In this document: piece by piece, positions 33,875 to 43,962 of the stretch
Numbering within the stretch: the first letter of the stretch is position 1
Layout of the letters: every line of letters begins with the position of its first letter
Origin: Pedobacter polysacchareus
GTDB lineage: Bacteria > Bacteroidota > Bacteroidia > Sphingobacteriales > Sphingobacteriaceae
Length of the DNA stretch: 64,000 bases
Direction: 5' to 3'
Assembly: GCF_019802255.1 (NCBI RefSeq)
Contig: NZ_JAHYSS010000003.1
Span: forward strand, 434,001 to 498,000
The notes under the pieces: generated by a model
What the model saw: the letters and a program-made list of their open reading frames with translations, nothing else
The model's database searches: none
Told to the model about the DNA's origin: nothing
Program-made: the position numbers and the translations under genes

Positions 33875-35680
33875 TTAAACTCCTTTATTCAATTCTCGAT
33901 CAATGTAAGCTTTCAGTTTAAGTTGATCTTCTGGTAAAGGACAGCGCACTTCCACCCAGTTCCCTTTCTTATCGATCAGTAGGAAACGGGGAATTGCGGC
34001 AATCTTGTATTTTTTAGCGAAAGACTTTCCTGAGTTGTCTAACAGCTGAATTCCATCCAGACCTTTGTCTTTGATCATGTCCAGCCATTTTTGTTTTACA
34101 GATTCACTGTCTACCGAGATGCCCACAAAAACGATATTGCTGTTTCCTTTGTAGGCTTCTTCCACTTCTTTCAGGAAGGGCATCTGTGCTTTACAAGGAC
34201 CGCACCAGGTTGCCCAAACATCTATCAGCACCACTTTACCTTTAAAGTCTTTCATTGATACTGTTTTACCATTTACATCTGGTAAGCTAAAATCATAAGC
34301 TGATTTCCCAATAAAAGCGGTATCAGGGGCAAACTGCTCCAATACGTTATTGTATTTCCATTTTACAGATTGTGGCTTAGCGTATTTTTTATAGGGTTCG
34401 AAAACACGCTTAAATTCACTGTAATTTGCAACATTCAGTTCTTCCAGCTGAGACTTTAGTAAAAAAGACTTTAAGGTTTCGTTTGGAATCGCGGACATCA
34501 TGGCTTGTAATTTCCCTTCATCGCCCAATTGCCGTCTCTTTGCTTCATCCATGCCATTCAGACTATATTTAGCATATAAGTTCAGGTATTCATTTCCTTC
34601 TCCTAATGCTAACAAATCAACTGAATTCACTTTGTTTTGATTCAAGACCTGGCTGTAACTGGCTGGTACATTTGAAAACTCTTTAGCAGCCATCCAGAAC
34701 AAATGCTTACGACCGCCTTGATTGAGTAATGAGCGCAAGGCAAGCAAACTATTGTCCATTTGAGCGGCTGTTTTGAACAGCTTATTGAACTGCGCATTAT
34801 TGGTATTTATACCCGCTAGAAACTGCTGTACTTTTGGCTGTAAGGCTTGATAAGCGGTACTGAATGCCTCAGGATTAACGATAGCTTTGTGTCGTTGTTC
34901 CAAATTATAACCATAACCGGTAGCGGGAAGTAGGAGTTCTGCCCAATCAGATAACACCTTATTTTCTGCTGTGTTTTTTGTCCATGCTGTTTCCTGGCCC
35001 AATGCGCCATCAATACTTAAAGCAAGCTGATCGTTTGGCTTCAGGTACAATCGCTTATTCCATCTGGGTGTCGACAGATAATAGAACCCTGCGGTTTCTA
35101 CGGGAATCAAAAAGCTAAAAGCCGGATTTTCCTTTTCTACATTAAAGACGGCAACTTTTTTGAGCCCCCCTTCTTCTACTTTTGCAATTGACAATTCTCC
35201 GCCAAGTTTCCAATTGGTCAGCGTTCCGCTAAGGGATGCGGTAGAGAACTTAGGACTTTGTTTTTCAATCAGCAGGCCCTTTGATGTTTTATCTACAAAC
35301 TGAGCTGGGTTCAGACTCAACTGAAGCTTTTGCTTTGGGCTCAATTGGATTGGAAAATTGGCCACAAAATCCTTTTCTAACCGCAGATGCCCCATTTTCA
35401 AAATGGTAACTCTCAATTGATAACTAACCTGGGCATCATAGGGAATTGCAAAAGAAAACTGGTTACTTTCAGGTGCCAGCATATAGCTTGCCAGCATCCG
35501 TTGTGATGTTGCAGTCTTAGTCCAGATGGAAATTTCTGCATTCTTTTTTTGAGTAAGTAGCCCTGCAATATTTACCATTTCCGATTGCGCCGAAGCGTTC
35601 AGTGATAACATCAGGAAAAAAAAGACAAAGAGTCCCTCCCTTAAACAATGTCTCATAATTCTATTTTTAATACTGTTCAT
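33875..35680 (-). CDS. TlpA-like thioredoxin-family protein (601 aa)
   Basis: Last gene of the long minus-strand array. An export signal lies at about residues 12-32. Residues about 35-450 are a beta-rich then helical region of the kind often found before TlpA domains in Bacteroidota, and residues about 455-600 are the thioredoxin domain with VIDVWATWCGPCKAQMPFLKE (catalytic WCGPC) and the cis-proline region AIPRFLLIDKKG. Members of this group reduce or isomerise disulfides in the periplasm or tether to outer-membrane assemblies. The gene lies 10 bases after its sister TlpA gene, so the pair is presumably co-transcribed. Confidence 0.9.
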   Translation of the reverse strand: MNSIKNRIMRHCLREGLFVFFFLMLSLNASAQSEMVNIAGLLTQKKNAEISIWTKTATSQRMLASYMLAPESNQFSFAIPYDAQVSYQLRVTILKMGHLRLEKDFVANFPIQLSPKQKLQLSLNPAQFVDKTSKGLLIEKQSPKFSTASLSGTLTNWKLGGELSIAKVEEGGLKKVAVFNVEKENPAFSFLIPVETAGFYYLSTPRWNKRLYLKPNDQLALSIDGALGQETAWTKNTAENKVLSDWAELLLPATGYGYNLEQRHKAIVNPEAFSTAYQALQPKVQQFLAGINTNNAQFNKLFKTAAQMDNSLLALRSLLNQGGRKHLFWMAAKEFSNVPASYSQVLNQNKVNSVDLLALGEGNEYLNLYAKYSLNGMDEAKRRQLGDEGKLQAMMSAIPNETLKSFLLKSQLEELNVANYSEFKRVFEPYKKYAKPQSVKWKYNNVLEQFAPDTAFIGKSAYDFSLPDVNGKTVSMKDFKGKVVLIDVWATWCGPCKAQMPFLKEVEEAYKGNSNIVFVGISVDSESVKQKWLDMIKDKGLDGIQLLDNSGKSFAKKYKIAAIPRFLLIDKKGNWVEVRCPLPEDQLKLKAYIDRELNKGV

Positions 35681-35690
35681 GACTGTCCTG

Positions 35691-37091
35691 TTAGTTTGCT
35701 GCTGCGAGCGTCTGATCTATTAACTTTTTAAACCCTGGATTTGAAGGCATTGGTGCATCTACAGTTACAATTTTCCCTTGCCTGTCAAAAATCAGGAATC
35801 GAGGAATCCCTGCAATCTTATAATACTGATGGATAGAGCTTGAACCATCCGACAAAAGTTCTAAATTGGTCCAGCCTTGTTTCTTCACAAATCCTTTCCA
35901 GATGTCCTTCCGATTTAAACCATCTACAGAAATTCCGATAAATACGATGTCTTTTCGGTCATGGTAGCCCTGTTCGATTTTCCCCATAATAGGCTTTTCC
36001 TGTAAGCAAGGTGCACACCACATGGCCCACATATCAATGATCACCACTTTCCCTTTAAAATCAGATAATCTATGGACTTGATCATTGACATCTTTCAGCT
36101 CGAAATTATAGCCTGGAGTTCCCTCTGCAAAGAGGTAAAGGTCTTCGTAGCGCTTCTGGTAAGCCGCTTTCTTATCGGGAGATATAAACAGCGATTTATA
36201 GGGCTGTACATTCTTTACAAAATCCTCATACTTCGTGATGTTTTTCATCATGTATGCCAGATAAGCCACTTTAACAACATCATTCCCTATCAATTTTGTG
36301 TTTTCGGCAAAATAGAAAGGGTTTAAATCTTTGCCACTTTTAACCTGATTAAATTTCCAGTAAGCAAACACATAATTGAGCATTTGCATTCCATTTTCTG
36401 AGCGCAGTAAAGCGGGGTTATTGATGATCTTTTTATCCTGTAATGGCTGATAAAATGCCTGAACTGCTGCAGTGCTGTCGTAGCCTGCATTTAACCTTTT
36501 TCCAAAATTAAAGAAATTCCCTGCCCTCAGGAATTGAAGATCTGTGCCTACTTTATCCGATAGCCAGGCATTAAAATAGGGGTTTGAAGTTTTGTTTTTC
36601 TGCAAAAAAGAAGCTGCGAATTGCTCAAAACTCCGGTACTTTAGAGCGGCTGTCCTGCTTTTATTCATGATAGAGTATTCATAGTCATTAAATGCTTTCA
36701 TCCAATGGCCCAGCACTTGTGTTTCTGCATTTGGCTGTGCAATGATACAGCTGTCGTAATCCAAAGAAAGTGGGCCGGCATACAAGTCCACCTTTTTTTG
36801 GTCTCCGGCTTTCAGGTAAATGCTATGGTTAAAGGTAGAGCCTTTCCCTCCTGCTTTTCTTAAAAAATAAATCCCTTCTTTTACCTCCACTGTAAATTTA
36901 CACGCTCCTTTTTCATCCGGGCGTACAAAGCCCAGGCTCTGTGCTTCGCCATCTTTCAGTTCGTATAAGAACAGGCCACTTTGTTTGTTCCCATAAACCG
37001 TACAATTTAAAGTTGCCTTAGCCGGAGGAGCGGCTTTAACTTCCAGAAAACAACTGCTGCAAAGCAATAAAAACACTAGTAATTTTTTCAT
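35691..37091 (-). CDS. TlpA-like thioredoxin-family protein (466 aa)
   Basis: An export signal (about residues 1-20) is followed by a DUF4369-like beta domain (about 22-110), a helical linker, and a C-terminal thioredoxin domain (about 325-465) with IIDMWAMWCAPCLQEKPIM (WCAPC in place of the sister's WCGPC) and cis-proline IPRFLIFD. Probably redox-active in the periplasm. It is the paralogue of the 601-residue protein next to it but shorter and diverged in the N-terminal part. It lies 70 bases after the intact zinc metalloprotease gene on the same strand. Confidence 0.9.
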   Translation of the reverse strand: MKKLLVFLLLCSSCFLEVKAAPPAKATLNCTVYGNKQSGLFLYELKDGEAQSLGFVRPDEKGACKFTVEVKEGIYFLRKAGGKGSTFNHSIYLKAGDQKKVDLYAGPLSLDYDSCIIAQPNAETQVLGHWMKAFNDYEYSIMNKSRTAALKYRSFEQFAASFLQKNKTSNPYFNAWLSDKVGTDLQFLRAGNFFNFGKRLNAGYDSTAAVQAFYQPLQDKKIINNPALLRSENGMQMLNYVFAYWKFNQVKSGKDLNPFYFAENTKLIGNDVVKVAYLAYMMKNITKYEDFVKNVQPYKSLFISPDKKAAYQKRYEDLYLFAEGTPGYNFELKDVNDQVHRLSDFKGKVVIIDMWAMWCAPCLQEKPIMGKIEQGYHDRKDIVFIGISVDGLNRKDIWKGFVKKQGWTNLELLSDGSSSIHQYYKIAGIPRFLIFDRQGKIVTVDAPMPSNPGFKKLIDQTLAAAN

Positions 37092-37161
37092 GATATTTTC
37101 TTTTAGCTAATTTATGCCCTACCAAAAGGCAGGGCATAAATTGAGCGGTTATCGATTAAGA

Positions 37162-39684
37162 CTATTTCCCATCAAAACGGGTTTTCAAGCCTTTATTAAT
37201 TTGATTGGCCACATACAACAAGTGTGCTTTGGAATCCTGATCGGCAGCCTGTTCAGCGGCAGTTAAGATCTCATCGCGTAGATTTTCCAGATGAAGTGCT
37301 AAAACAGAACCGATATCTGTATTGATCGTTACCGGTGCCTGCTCTTCCGCAGCGGGGCCACCAAATAACAATCCCAAAAGATTATTACCCAGCTCAGCTT
37401 CTTTAATTGACCGTAAAAGGCCATTAACATATCCTTTTTGTACATCTCTACGGTAAGCATCAATCGCTTTATTTGTTTTCAATTCAGACCACACTCCTGC
37501 TTTCAAATCCGACAGATATTCCCTTACTGAATAGGTTTTCTCTTTTCCAAAACGCTGCTCCATCATGTTCAGGGTATTGAACACGCGATCCGTTAACAAC
37601 TGCGCCATTACGCGATCCTGAACCGTGTGCACGCCACCGGAACGAATAGGGCTGCCGATTTTATTGAGCAGCTTTTGATCCAGTAACCAGTAGGGTGTTT
37701 CAAAAACCTGCTGATTTAGAAATGCCACTGCTTCTTTCTGTTTTTCAACAGGGGCTGATGCATAGATATCACCAGGCTCTTCAGGATTCTTAAAGGTTTC
37801 CTCTACACTGGCAATATTTTTCACCACATGGTTGGCATAACGACCATATTGACTGGCCACCTGCAGGTACATTTTCGTTTGATTGTTGTATAAATCATTG
37901 TCCTCTTTTGTCCATTCCGCAAGATGTGCCAATACATATTTAAGGTTCTTGATCCCGTATTCACTGGCTTTCATGGCATTGTCGCCCAAATCTTCTGCCT
38001 GACAGCGGCCGTCATTGTTGAATCCTTCACCACCAAACCATAACCTTGGATTTGCTTTCAGGCTGTCTGTTGCCCATTTGGAAACAATTTTTTTATCCTC
38101 CAGGTCATTTTTAGCACCGGTATAGGTATATCCCCATTTGATGGCCCATTTGTCATAATCATTGATGCGCGGCATGATGCCTGCCGGACCTATATTATCT
38201 TCTGGTTGAGCCACATAATTAAAACGGGCATAATCCATAATAGAATTGGTATGTCCATGAGCTTCTACCCAATTTTTATCCCTTAATTTTTCAACTGGAG
38301 TCAGACTGCTGCTGCCCATGTTGTGTCTTAAACCCAGGGTATGTCCAATTTCATGAGAAGAGACAAAGCGGATCAGTTCTCCCATCAGTTCATCGCTGAA
38401 CTTCATGCTACGAGCTCTAGGATCATTTGGACTGGCCTGCACCATGTACCAGTCATGCACTAAGCTCATCACATTATGGTACCATCCTACATAACTTTGT
38501 AGAATTTCACCGCTCCTTGGATCATGGATATTCGGTCCATAAGCATTAGGAACATCTGAAGGCAGATAGCGCAGAATTTTATAGCGGGCATCCTCCAAAC
38601 TCATGGTAGGATCATTTTCAGGCCATTCTTTACCAATAATGGCATTTTTGAAGCCTGCAGCTTTAAAGGCCTCATTCCAATCGTTAATACCGGCAATTAA
38701 GTACGGACGCCATTGTTTTGGAGTGGCCGGATCAAGGTAATATACAATCGGTTCTTTCGGTTCTACCAATTCTCCCCTCTTGTATTTCGCCATATCTTCG
38801 GCCTTTGGCTCCAATCGATAGCGCACAATAAAAGTCGTCGCTCCAAAATCCTGCTGCTGATCAGAAATTGGTTGATATACGTTTGCAAAATACCCTACGC
38901 GCAGGTCAAACTGGCGAGGCATCATTGGTTTTTCTGGCATCAGGAAGATCGACGTAGAAACCTCCATCGTAATCGCTCCACCAATTTTAGCAGCTTCTGT
39001 TGATGCCGCTGGTAAACCTGGCTTACTAGGTGCCGCTGTAGCCGAATAGGTACGCAGCATTTTCAATTCTACATTGGTAGGGTAAGCAGCCACACTTTTC
39101 AGGTAACTTCTGTCTGCTGCCATAGCACCAACCGACATTTTGGATTTCACCTCAGCACTCAGCATGGTAAAAGAGTTTTCTTTTTGCAGAAAGTCTGTAG
39201 CATCAATTACGGAACTTTTACCCTTTTCCCCTTGGGCTTTGATGTCAAAAACCATGGCAATAGGGTTCACATTGGAGTTGAGTACTGCGGTTGAAATCGT
39301 GCTGCTCGAATCAATCGGGGTCACATTACTGATCACCCGCAGCAGCAACTTTCCATTAAATCCTTTTTCAAAACAAATGGTCTTCGTGTTCATCAGCTCA
39401 CCGCCAAACTTAGGACTGCCACCAGGTACGGTCACCAACCAATTGGTGACCAATAATTGTCTTTTTAAAAGGGCGTCAGGAATCTCAAAGTAATACTTAT
39501 CTCCGTTTTTATGGATGTTGATCATTCCATTTTTACTCTCCGTATCTTTCGTTACAATCGAGCTAATTGGCTTAGGCCCGGTTTTCAGGGTATCCGCCTT
39601 GGCAGGCTTGGACTTGCCTTCTTGTGCCATTAAGGTATTACAGCACAATGCCAATAAGCCAACATATATTATTTTTGTTCTCAT
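37162..39684 (-). CDS. Zinc-dependent metalloprotease, intact active site
   Basis: An 840-residue exported protein (signal about residues 1-20) of the Bacteroidota zinc-dependent metalloprotease group (DUF5117/DUF5118/DUF4953-type). The extended zinc motif is complete, HEIGHTLGLRH (encoded at 38323-38355), with the Met-turn segment HGHTNSIMDYARFNYVAQPED after it, as in metzincins. Peptide-bond cleavage in the periplasm or at the surface is the expected role. It is the sister of the gene at 39718, which lost the same motif. Gap to the sister is 33 bases. Confidence 0.93.
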   Translation of the reverse strand: MRTKIIYVGLLALCCNTLMAQEGKSKPAKADTLKTGPKPISSIVTKDTESKNGMINIHKNGDKYYFEIPDALLKRQLLVTNWLVTVPGGSPKFGGELMNTKTICFEKGFNGKLLLRVISNVTPIDSSSTISTAVLNSNVNPIAMVFDIKAQGEKGKSSVIDATDFLQKENSFTMLSAEVKSKMSVGAMAADRSYLKSVAAYPTNVELKMLRTYSATAAPSKPGLPAASTEAAKIGGAITMEVSTSIFLMPEKPMMPRQFDLRVGYFANVYQPISDQQQDFGATTFIVRYRLEPKAEDMAKYKRGELVEPKEPIVYYLDPATPKQWRPYLIAGINDWNEAFKAAGFKNAIIGKEWPENDPTMSLEDARYKILRYLPSDVPNAYGPNIHDPRSGEILQSYVGWYHNVMSLVHDWYMVQASPNDPRARSMKFSDELMGELIRFVSSHEIGHTLGLRHNMGSSSLTPVEKLRDKNWVEAHGHTNSIMDYARFNYVAQPEDNIGPAGIMPRINDYDKWAIKWGYTYTGAKNDLEDKKIVSKWATDSLKANPRLWFGGEGFNNDGRCQAEDLGDNAMKASEYGIKNLKYVLAHLAEWTKEDNDLYNNQTKMYLQVASQYGRYANHVVKNIASVEETFKNPEEPGDIYASAPVEKQKEAVAFLNQQVFETPYWLLDQKLLNKIGSPIRSGGVHTVQDRVMAQLLTDRVFNTLNMMEQRFGKEKTYSVREYLSDLKAGVWSELKTNKAIDAYRRDVQKGYVNGLLRSIKEAELGNNLLGLLFGGPAAEEQAPVTINTDIGSVLALHLENLRDEILTAAEQAADQDSKAHLLYVANQINKGLKTRFDGK

Positions 39685-39717
39685 TACCAGTATATTATCG
39701 TTCTAATAGCTATTTAA

Positions 39718-42210
39718 TTACTTCTTATCCAGATCTAAAAACTTATCGATTCTTGCCGATACGTATTTTAAGTGTCCAACCATTTCAGGATCTTTATAAG
39801 CAGGTAAAGCAGCATTACATTGGTCCATAATGGTTTTCAAATGCGCGCGCAAGATGACCGGTACATCGGTACCTGCCAACTCTTCCAAACCTGGTTTAGT
39901 TAAATCCGGAAGTTTATCGCCATCCTGAGCAGATTTAATCATATAACCGATCTGAGCCTTCTGTAAAGCACGTTTATAACTATCCACAGGCTGTTGGTTT
40001 TTAACTTCTGCCCACATTCCTTTGTTTAAATCGCTGAACAATTCATCGATGCTGTATACCTGTGCTTTACCATAACGCATCGCTGCATTATTCATTCTGA
40101 AAAGACGGGCAGGACTGATTAAATAGCTCAAGGCATTGTCCTGCATTTTTTGATATTGCTCACGCTTAGCCGGCTTTCTAAATTTGTTCAATACATGCTG
40201 ATCAAAAATCCATAATGGCGTATTAAACAACTCTTTATTTAAAAATTCTACGGCTGCTTTCTGTGTGGCTTTCGGCACTGGTGCGTATACATCACCCTCC
40301 TGCTCTATGCTTTTAATGGTCGTATAAACGCCACCAACATTTGAATACACGCGACGGGTGATCAGGGCGAACTGATCACATAAAGTATAATACAAATCCG
40401 AAGTATTGTAATAGGTAGCGTCATTGGTGGTGGTCCATTTTAACAGGTTAGCCATCACTACTTTTAAGTTTTTCAGGCCATATTCACTGGCTTTAATCGG
40501 ATCATTTCCTAAATCTTCCCATTGTACATTCGGATCGATAGGATCACTTGGATTGACATTCTGATCTGGTCCAAACCATAATTTACCACCAGGTTTTACA
40601 TGGTCAAGAATCCATTTCAGACGGATTTTCTTGTCACTTTCAAAATCTTGAGCACCGGTATAGGTATAGCCCCATTTGATGGCCCATTTATCATAGTCGC
40701 CAATTCCAGGGATCAATCCTTTTCTTGAAATCTGATCTTCCGGCTGAGCCACATAGTTGTAATAATTGACATCCATGATAGAATGATTAAACGGATGATT
40801 TTCTAACCATTTTTTATCTCTTAACTGGGCTAGAGGAATCGTAGAACTGCTGCCCAGGTTTTCACGCAGCCCAAGGGTAAAACCGATGTTGCGAGAAATT
40901 TGCGCACGAATTAATGCCCCCATCAGCTCATTACTAAACTTCATCGACCTGCCATTAGGATCTGCGGCTCCTGCCTGAACCATATACCAATCATGTAAAG
41001 TTTTAATCTGACTGTGGGACCAACCGATATAAGCTTGCAGAATTTCTCCGGTACGGGGATCGTTCAATCTAGGGTTTACCGTAAATGGACTGGCTGAGGG
41101 GAAATAACGTACTACTCGATAACGTGCATCCTCTAAACTCATTGTCGGATCATTTTCCGGCCATTCTTTACCCACAATCGCATTTTTAAATCCTGCTGAT
41201 TTAAAGGCTTCATTCCAATCATTGATCCCTGCAATGATGTACTTGCGCCATTGTTTAGGCGTAGCCGGATCAATATAATAGACGAGTGGTTCTTTTGGCT
41301 CTACAAGGGCTCCGGCTTTATAGCGAGCCATGTCCTGGGGCTTCACTTCCAATCTGTTGCGCACAATAAAACGCTTCACATCTACCTCTTGCTGGTCATC
41401 AGCAAAGATCTGATAGCTTCCTGAATAGAAACCTACCCTGGGGTCAAAAGCCTGTACTGCCAAAGGGCTTTTAGGCATCACCATAACGGAGTTGCTAATT
41501 TCAAAAGTCACCCCAACACTTGCCGATGGTGCTGCTGTTTCCGCTCCTTCTCCAGGTTTTGGTGCTGCTGCACCCATGCTATAGGTTTTCAGGGATTTAA
41601 CCTCAATATTCTCTGGAAAGGCATCCATTGACAGGATCATTGACCTATCCGCTGCAGGCGCACCTGTTCCCATTTGTTTTTTCGCTTCTGCATTGAATCC
41701 AGAAATCAAGTTGTCTTTCAGGAAAAAGTCTGTAAATTCTACTACAGAAGATTGGTTGTCTACAGAACGTGCTTTCAAATCCAGCACCATGATAATCGGA
41801 TCAATCGTCGCATTTCTTAAGGCGCGGGAAATCATATCCGTTCCGTTACTTTGTGCGACGTTAGTGATGGCACGTACGAATAACTTATCATTTGGTGCTT
41901 TCTCAAAAGAGACAATCATGGCATTCATCATTTCACCACCAAACCTTGGGCTTCCTGTTGCCACTTTCGATAAGCGGGTAGTAAATAAAAACTCCCTGCT
42001 CAATACCGAATCAGGAATTTCAAAATAATAGCGGTCGTCCACCTTATGAACTTTAAACAGACCTGATTTGGAGATGGCTTTGCCCGAAATGATATCTTTA
42101 TATGCTTTCAATTTAGCGATTGCCGGTTTCTTCACTGCGGCAGAATCCTGCGCAAAGCCTGTCTCAAATGCAAATAGCGCAAAAAGGAAAGGAACAAATT
42201 TTAACTTCAT
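39718..42210 (-). CDS. Metalloprotease paralogue with destroyed zinc motif (pseudoenzyme)
   Basis: An 830-residue exported protein that is clearly the paralogue of the protein encoded at 37162-39684: domain order, length and segments such as GVTFEISNSVMVMPKSPL, YIIAGINDWNEAFKSAGFKNA, VGKEWPENDPTMSLEDARYRVVRY and KWGYTYTGAQ are shared. At the active site HEIGHTLGLRH is replaced by RNIGFTLGLRE (encoded at 40861-40893), so both zinc histidines, the catalytic Glu and the third ligand are all changed, and the Met-turn reads HPFNHSIMDVNYYNYVAQPED. The frame is long and intact, so it is not a decaying gene; a binding, scaffold or inhibitory role is inferred. Confidence 0.92.
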   Translation of the reverse strand: MKLKFVPFLFALFAFETGFAQDSAAVKKPAIAKLKAYKDIISGKAISKSGLFKVHKVDDRYYFEIPDSVLSREFLFTTRLSKVATGSPRFGGEMMNAMIVSFEKAPNDKLFVRAITNVAQSNGTDMISRALRNATIDPIIMVLDLKARSVDNQSSVVEFTDFFLKDNLISGFNAEAKKQMGTGAPAADRSMILSMDAFPENIEVKSLKTYSMGAAAPKPGEGAETAAPSASVGVTFEISNSVMVMPKSPLAVQAFDPRVGFYSGSYQIFADDQQEVDVKRFIVRNRLEVKPQDMARYKAGALVEPKEPLVYYIDPATPKQWRKYIIAGINDWNEAFKSAGFKNAIVGKEWPENDPTMSLEDARYRVVRYFPSASPFTVNPRLNDPRTGEILQAYIGWSHSQIKTLHDWYMVQAGAADPNGRSMKFSNELMGALIRAQISRNIGFTLGLRENLGSSSTIPLAQLRDKKWLENHPFNHSIMDVNYYNYVAQPEDQISRKGLIPGIGDYDKWAIKWGYTYTGAQDFESDKKIRLKWILDHVKPGGKLWFGPDQNVNPSDPIDPNVQWEDLGNDPIKASEYGLKNLKVVMANLLKWTTTNDATYYNTSDLYYTLCDQFALITRRVYSNVGGVYTTIKSIEQEGDVYAPVPKATQKAAVEFLNKELFNTPLWIFDQHVLNKFRKPAKREQYQKMQDNALSYLISPARLFRMNNAAMRYGKAQVYSIDELFSDLNKGMWAEVKNQQPVDSYKRALQKAQIGYMIKSAQDGDKLPDLTKPGLEELAGTDVPVILRAHLKTIMDQCNAALPAYKDPEMVGHLKYVSARIDKFLDLDKK

Positions 42211-42272
42211 AAGTTTTAAGTTATTGATGGTGATAATTCTAATTATGGTTTTATATATCGTGTGTTTATTAT

Positions 42273-43946
42273 TTATCGGCCCAATGCTTTTTTAAAGACG
42301 ACATCAGTAATTTTTTCAAAACCCGTATACAGGTCTGCAGGGTTTGCCGGAGATCCAGTGATGTCACCTGTTGAGTTTAGGTTAAAGAAATAAACCTTAT
42401 GCCCTCCTCCACTGGCGCTTTCATCCGTGGCCACCATCAGCACTTTACCCTCTGTGGAAGGGATATTTGCCGCAGCATATCCGGAGTTGAATGTTTTCAT
42501 GACCTTGATCTCCGTCCCGGCAGGGAAGGTTAATCCCAGCTTGGCAGTGGAACTGGCTAGATTTTTCACATTACAGGTATAGATGGTGTTTTTATTCACA
42601 TAGTAAAATGCGCCTCCGGGCAGCGGCAAAAAGGTTGGAATGGCAAATAAAGTGGCGGAGTTGATGCCCGGGCAATTGGCCTCCTTCAGGAAGTAGCGAC
42701 CGGTTTTAAAATTATTGGTATAGACCGTAGACCGTTGAAACTGAATAAGAAAAGTACTATCTCTGGTGTCATTTCTGAAAAAGCAATCCCAATACCCATT
42801 AGAACTTGTCATTGGCTGTGCATTTTCTGCATAAATTAGATTATGCTTCATGTTGTTTAAATCAAAGCCTGATCCGGTTGTAGGGTGTAAATCAGCTGCT
42901 GTACCTGTATATTTCACAAAATGCTGATTAGGTACATCAGGAAGCAAAGGAACAAATGCTCCGGTTTCAACACGAAATAGGAAAAAGCAACGGTTGGCTT
43001 TGTCGTACAGCGTAAAATAGGAATCACTGTTGGCGGAATTGATCACAAAAGGACTTAAGGTAAAGCTGCCGAGAAAAGGCGGATTAAAGTAAATCGGCGG
43101 ATTCTTCAGCGAAGTTGCAGAAACCTGTCGGTACGAAAACTGGTTGTTATTGATCAGGTATTCCCATCCTGAAGCGCTGCCTCCCGCAGAACCATTCAAT
43201 TGAAAATTCATCGCATTTGGTGCCACAAAAAACCAGTTCTCCGCTTTAGCAGAATCTGCAAAGTCAGTATTTCTCACCTCCTGACCACCATTTGGATAGA
43301 AAAAAGACACCTTTTGGGCACGTGTTGCCGTGGCATGATTGATTACATTTACTTTAAAAGTTCCTTTTGGGAGTTTATGGTGATTAAATAAAGAATAAAC
43401 ATTGTCGTACACCTTACCCTTTACAGCCCCATCTCTGGTGGTAATTACCGAAATATCAGCAGTACCATCAATCGCTTGCTCCTGCAATACGACCCAGCCT
43501 TCATTGCCCCATGGCGCTGCAGAAACATTAAGGGCAAAATGTTTGAAATGGGAAACACCTGTGTTTTTGTCTTTTAGCTGCACCACCAACCGATATAAAT
43601 TCGGGGGCAGAATGATTTTCGTACGGAGTTCCGGACCATTCCCAATGTGGTAAGCTGGAGGGTTCGGATTTGAGGCTACGTATTGAGTGATCAACCATTG
43701 GTAATCAAAATCATTAGCGGTACCAATGGTCTGGCTCAGTTTGAGCTTTACTTTCAGGCTATCATTCTGATTCAGGTCTATCGAGTCGGTGGTGATGAAA
43801 ACATTCCGGTCTACATATTCAAGGTCAGCAGAAATCTTCGGTATATTAAGCTCCTGATACTTATAATTCCCTTTATCTTTAGCGCAGCCTAGGAGAAATA
43901 CAGCGGCGATCATGGCAGTCAAAAACGTGATGGTTGTCTTTTTCAT
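42273..43946 (-). CDS. PKD-like family lipoprotein
   Basis: A lipoprotein with lipobox LLGC (Cys about residue 20) followed by KDKGNYKYQELNIPKIS, the typical start of the PKD-like family that sits in SusCD loci with DUF4843. I take the start at 43946 (MKKTTITF); ATG at 43955 is also possible, and the longer frame from 43982 would overlap the upstream DUF4843 gene. The rest is beta-rich with Ig/PKD-like and then propeller-like strand patterns. It likely sits on the outer surface and binds the ligand of the SusCD complex; the ligand is unknown. Confidence 0.88.
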   Translation of the reverse strand: MKKTTITFLTAMIAAVFLLGCAKDKGNYKYQELNIPKISADLEYVDRNVFITTDSIDLNQNDSLKVKLKLSQTIGTANDFDYQWLITQYVASNPNPPAYHIGNGPELRTKIILPPNLYRLVVQLKDKNTGVSHFKHFALNVSAAPWGNEGWVVLQEQAIDGTADISVITTRDGAVKGKVYDNVYSLFNHHKLPKGTFKVNVINHATATRAQKVSFFYPNGGQEVRNTDFADSAKAENWFFVAPNAMNFQLNGSAGGSASGWEYLINNNQFSYRQVSATSLKNPPIYFNPPFLGSFTLSPFVINSANSDSYFTLYDKANRCFFLFRVETGAFVPLLPDVPNQHFVKYTGTAADLHPTTGSGFDLNNMKHNLIYAENAQPMTSSNGYWDCFFRNDTRDSTFLIQFQRSTVYTNNFKTGRYFLKEANCPGINSATLFAIPTFLPLPGGAFYYVNKNTIYTCNVKNLASSTAKLGLTFPAGTEIKVMKTFNSGYAAANIPSTEGKVLMVATDESASGGGHKVYFFNLNSTGDITGSPANPADLYTGFEKITDVVFKKALGR

Positions 43947-43962
43947 GTGTTTCATTTTTTCA

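Noticed and set aside
37162..42210. Possibility that the two metalloprotease genes are one gene broken by frameshift
   Set aside because: Each has its own signal peptide, full length and full set of domains; they are tandem paralogues.
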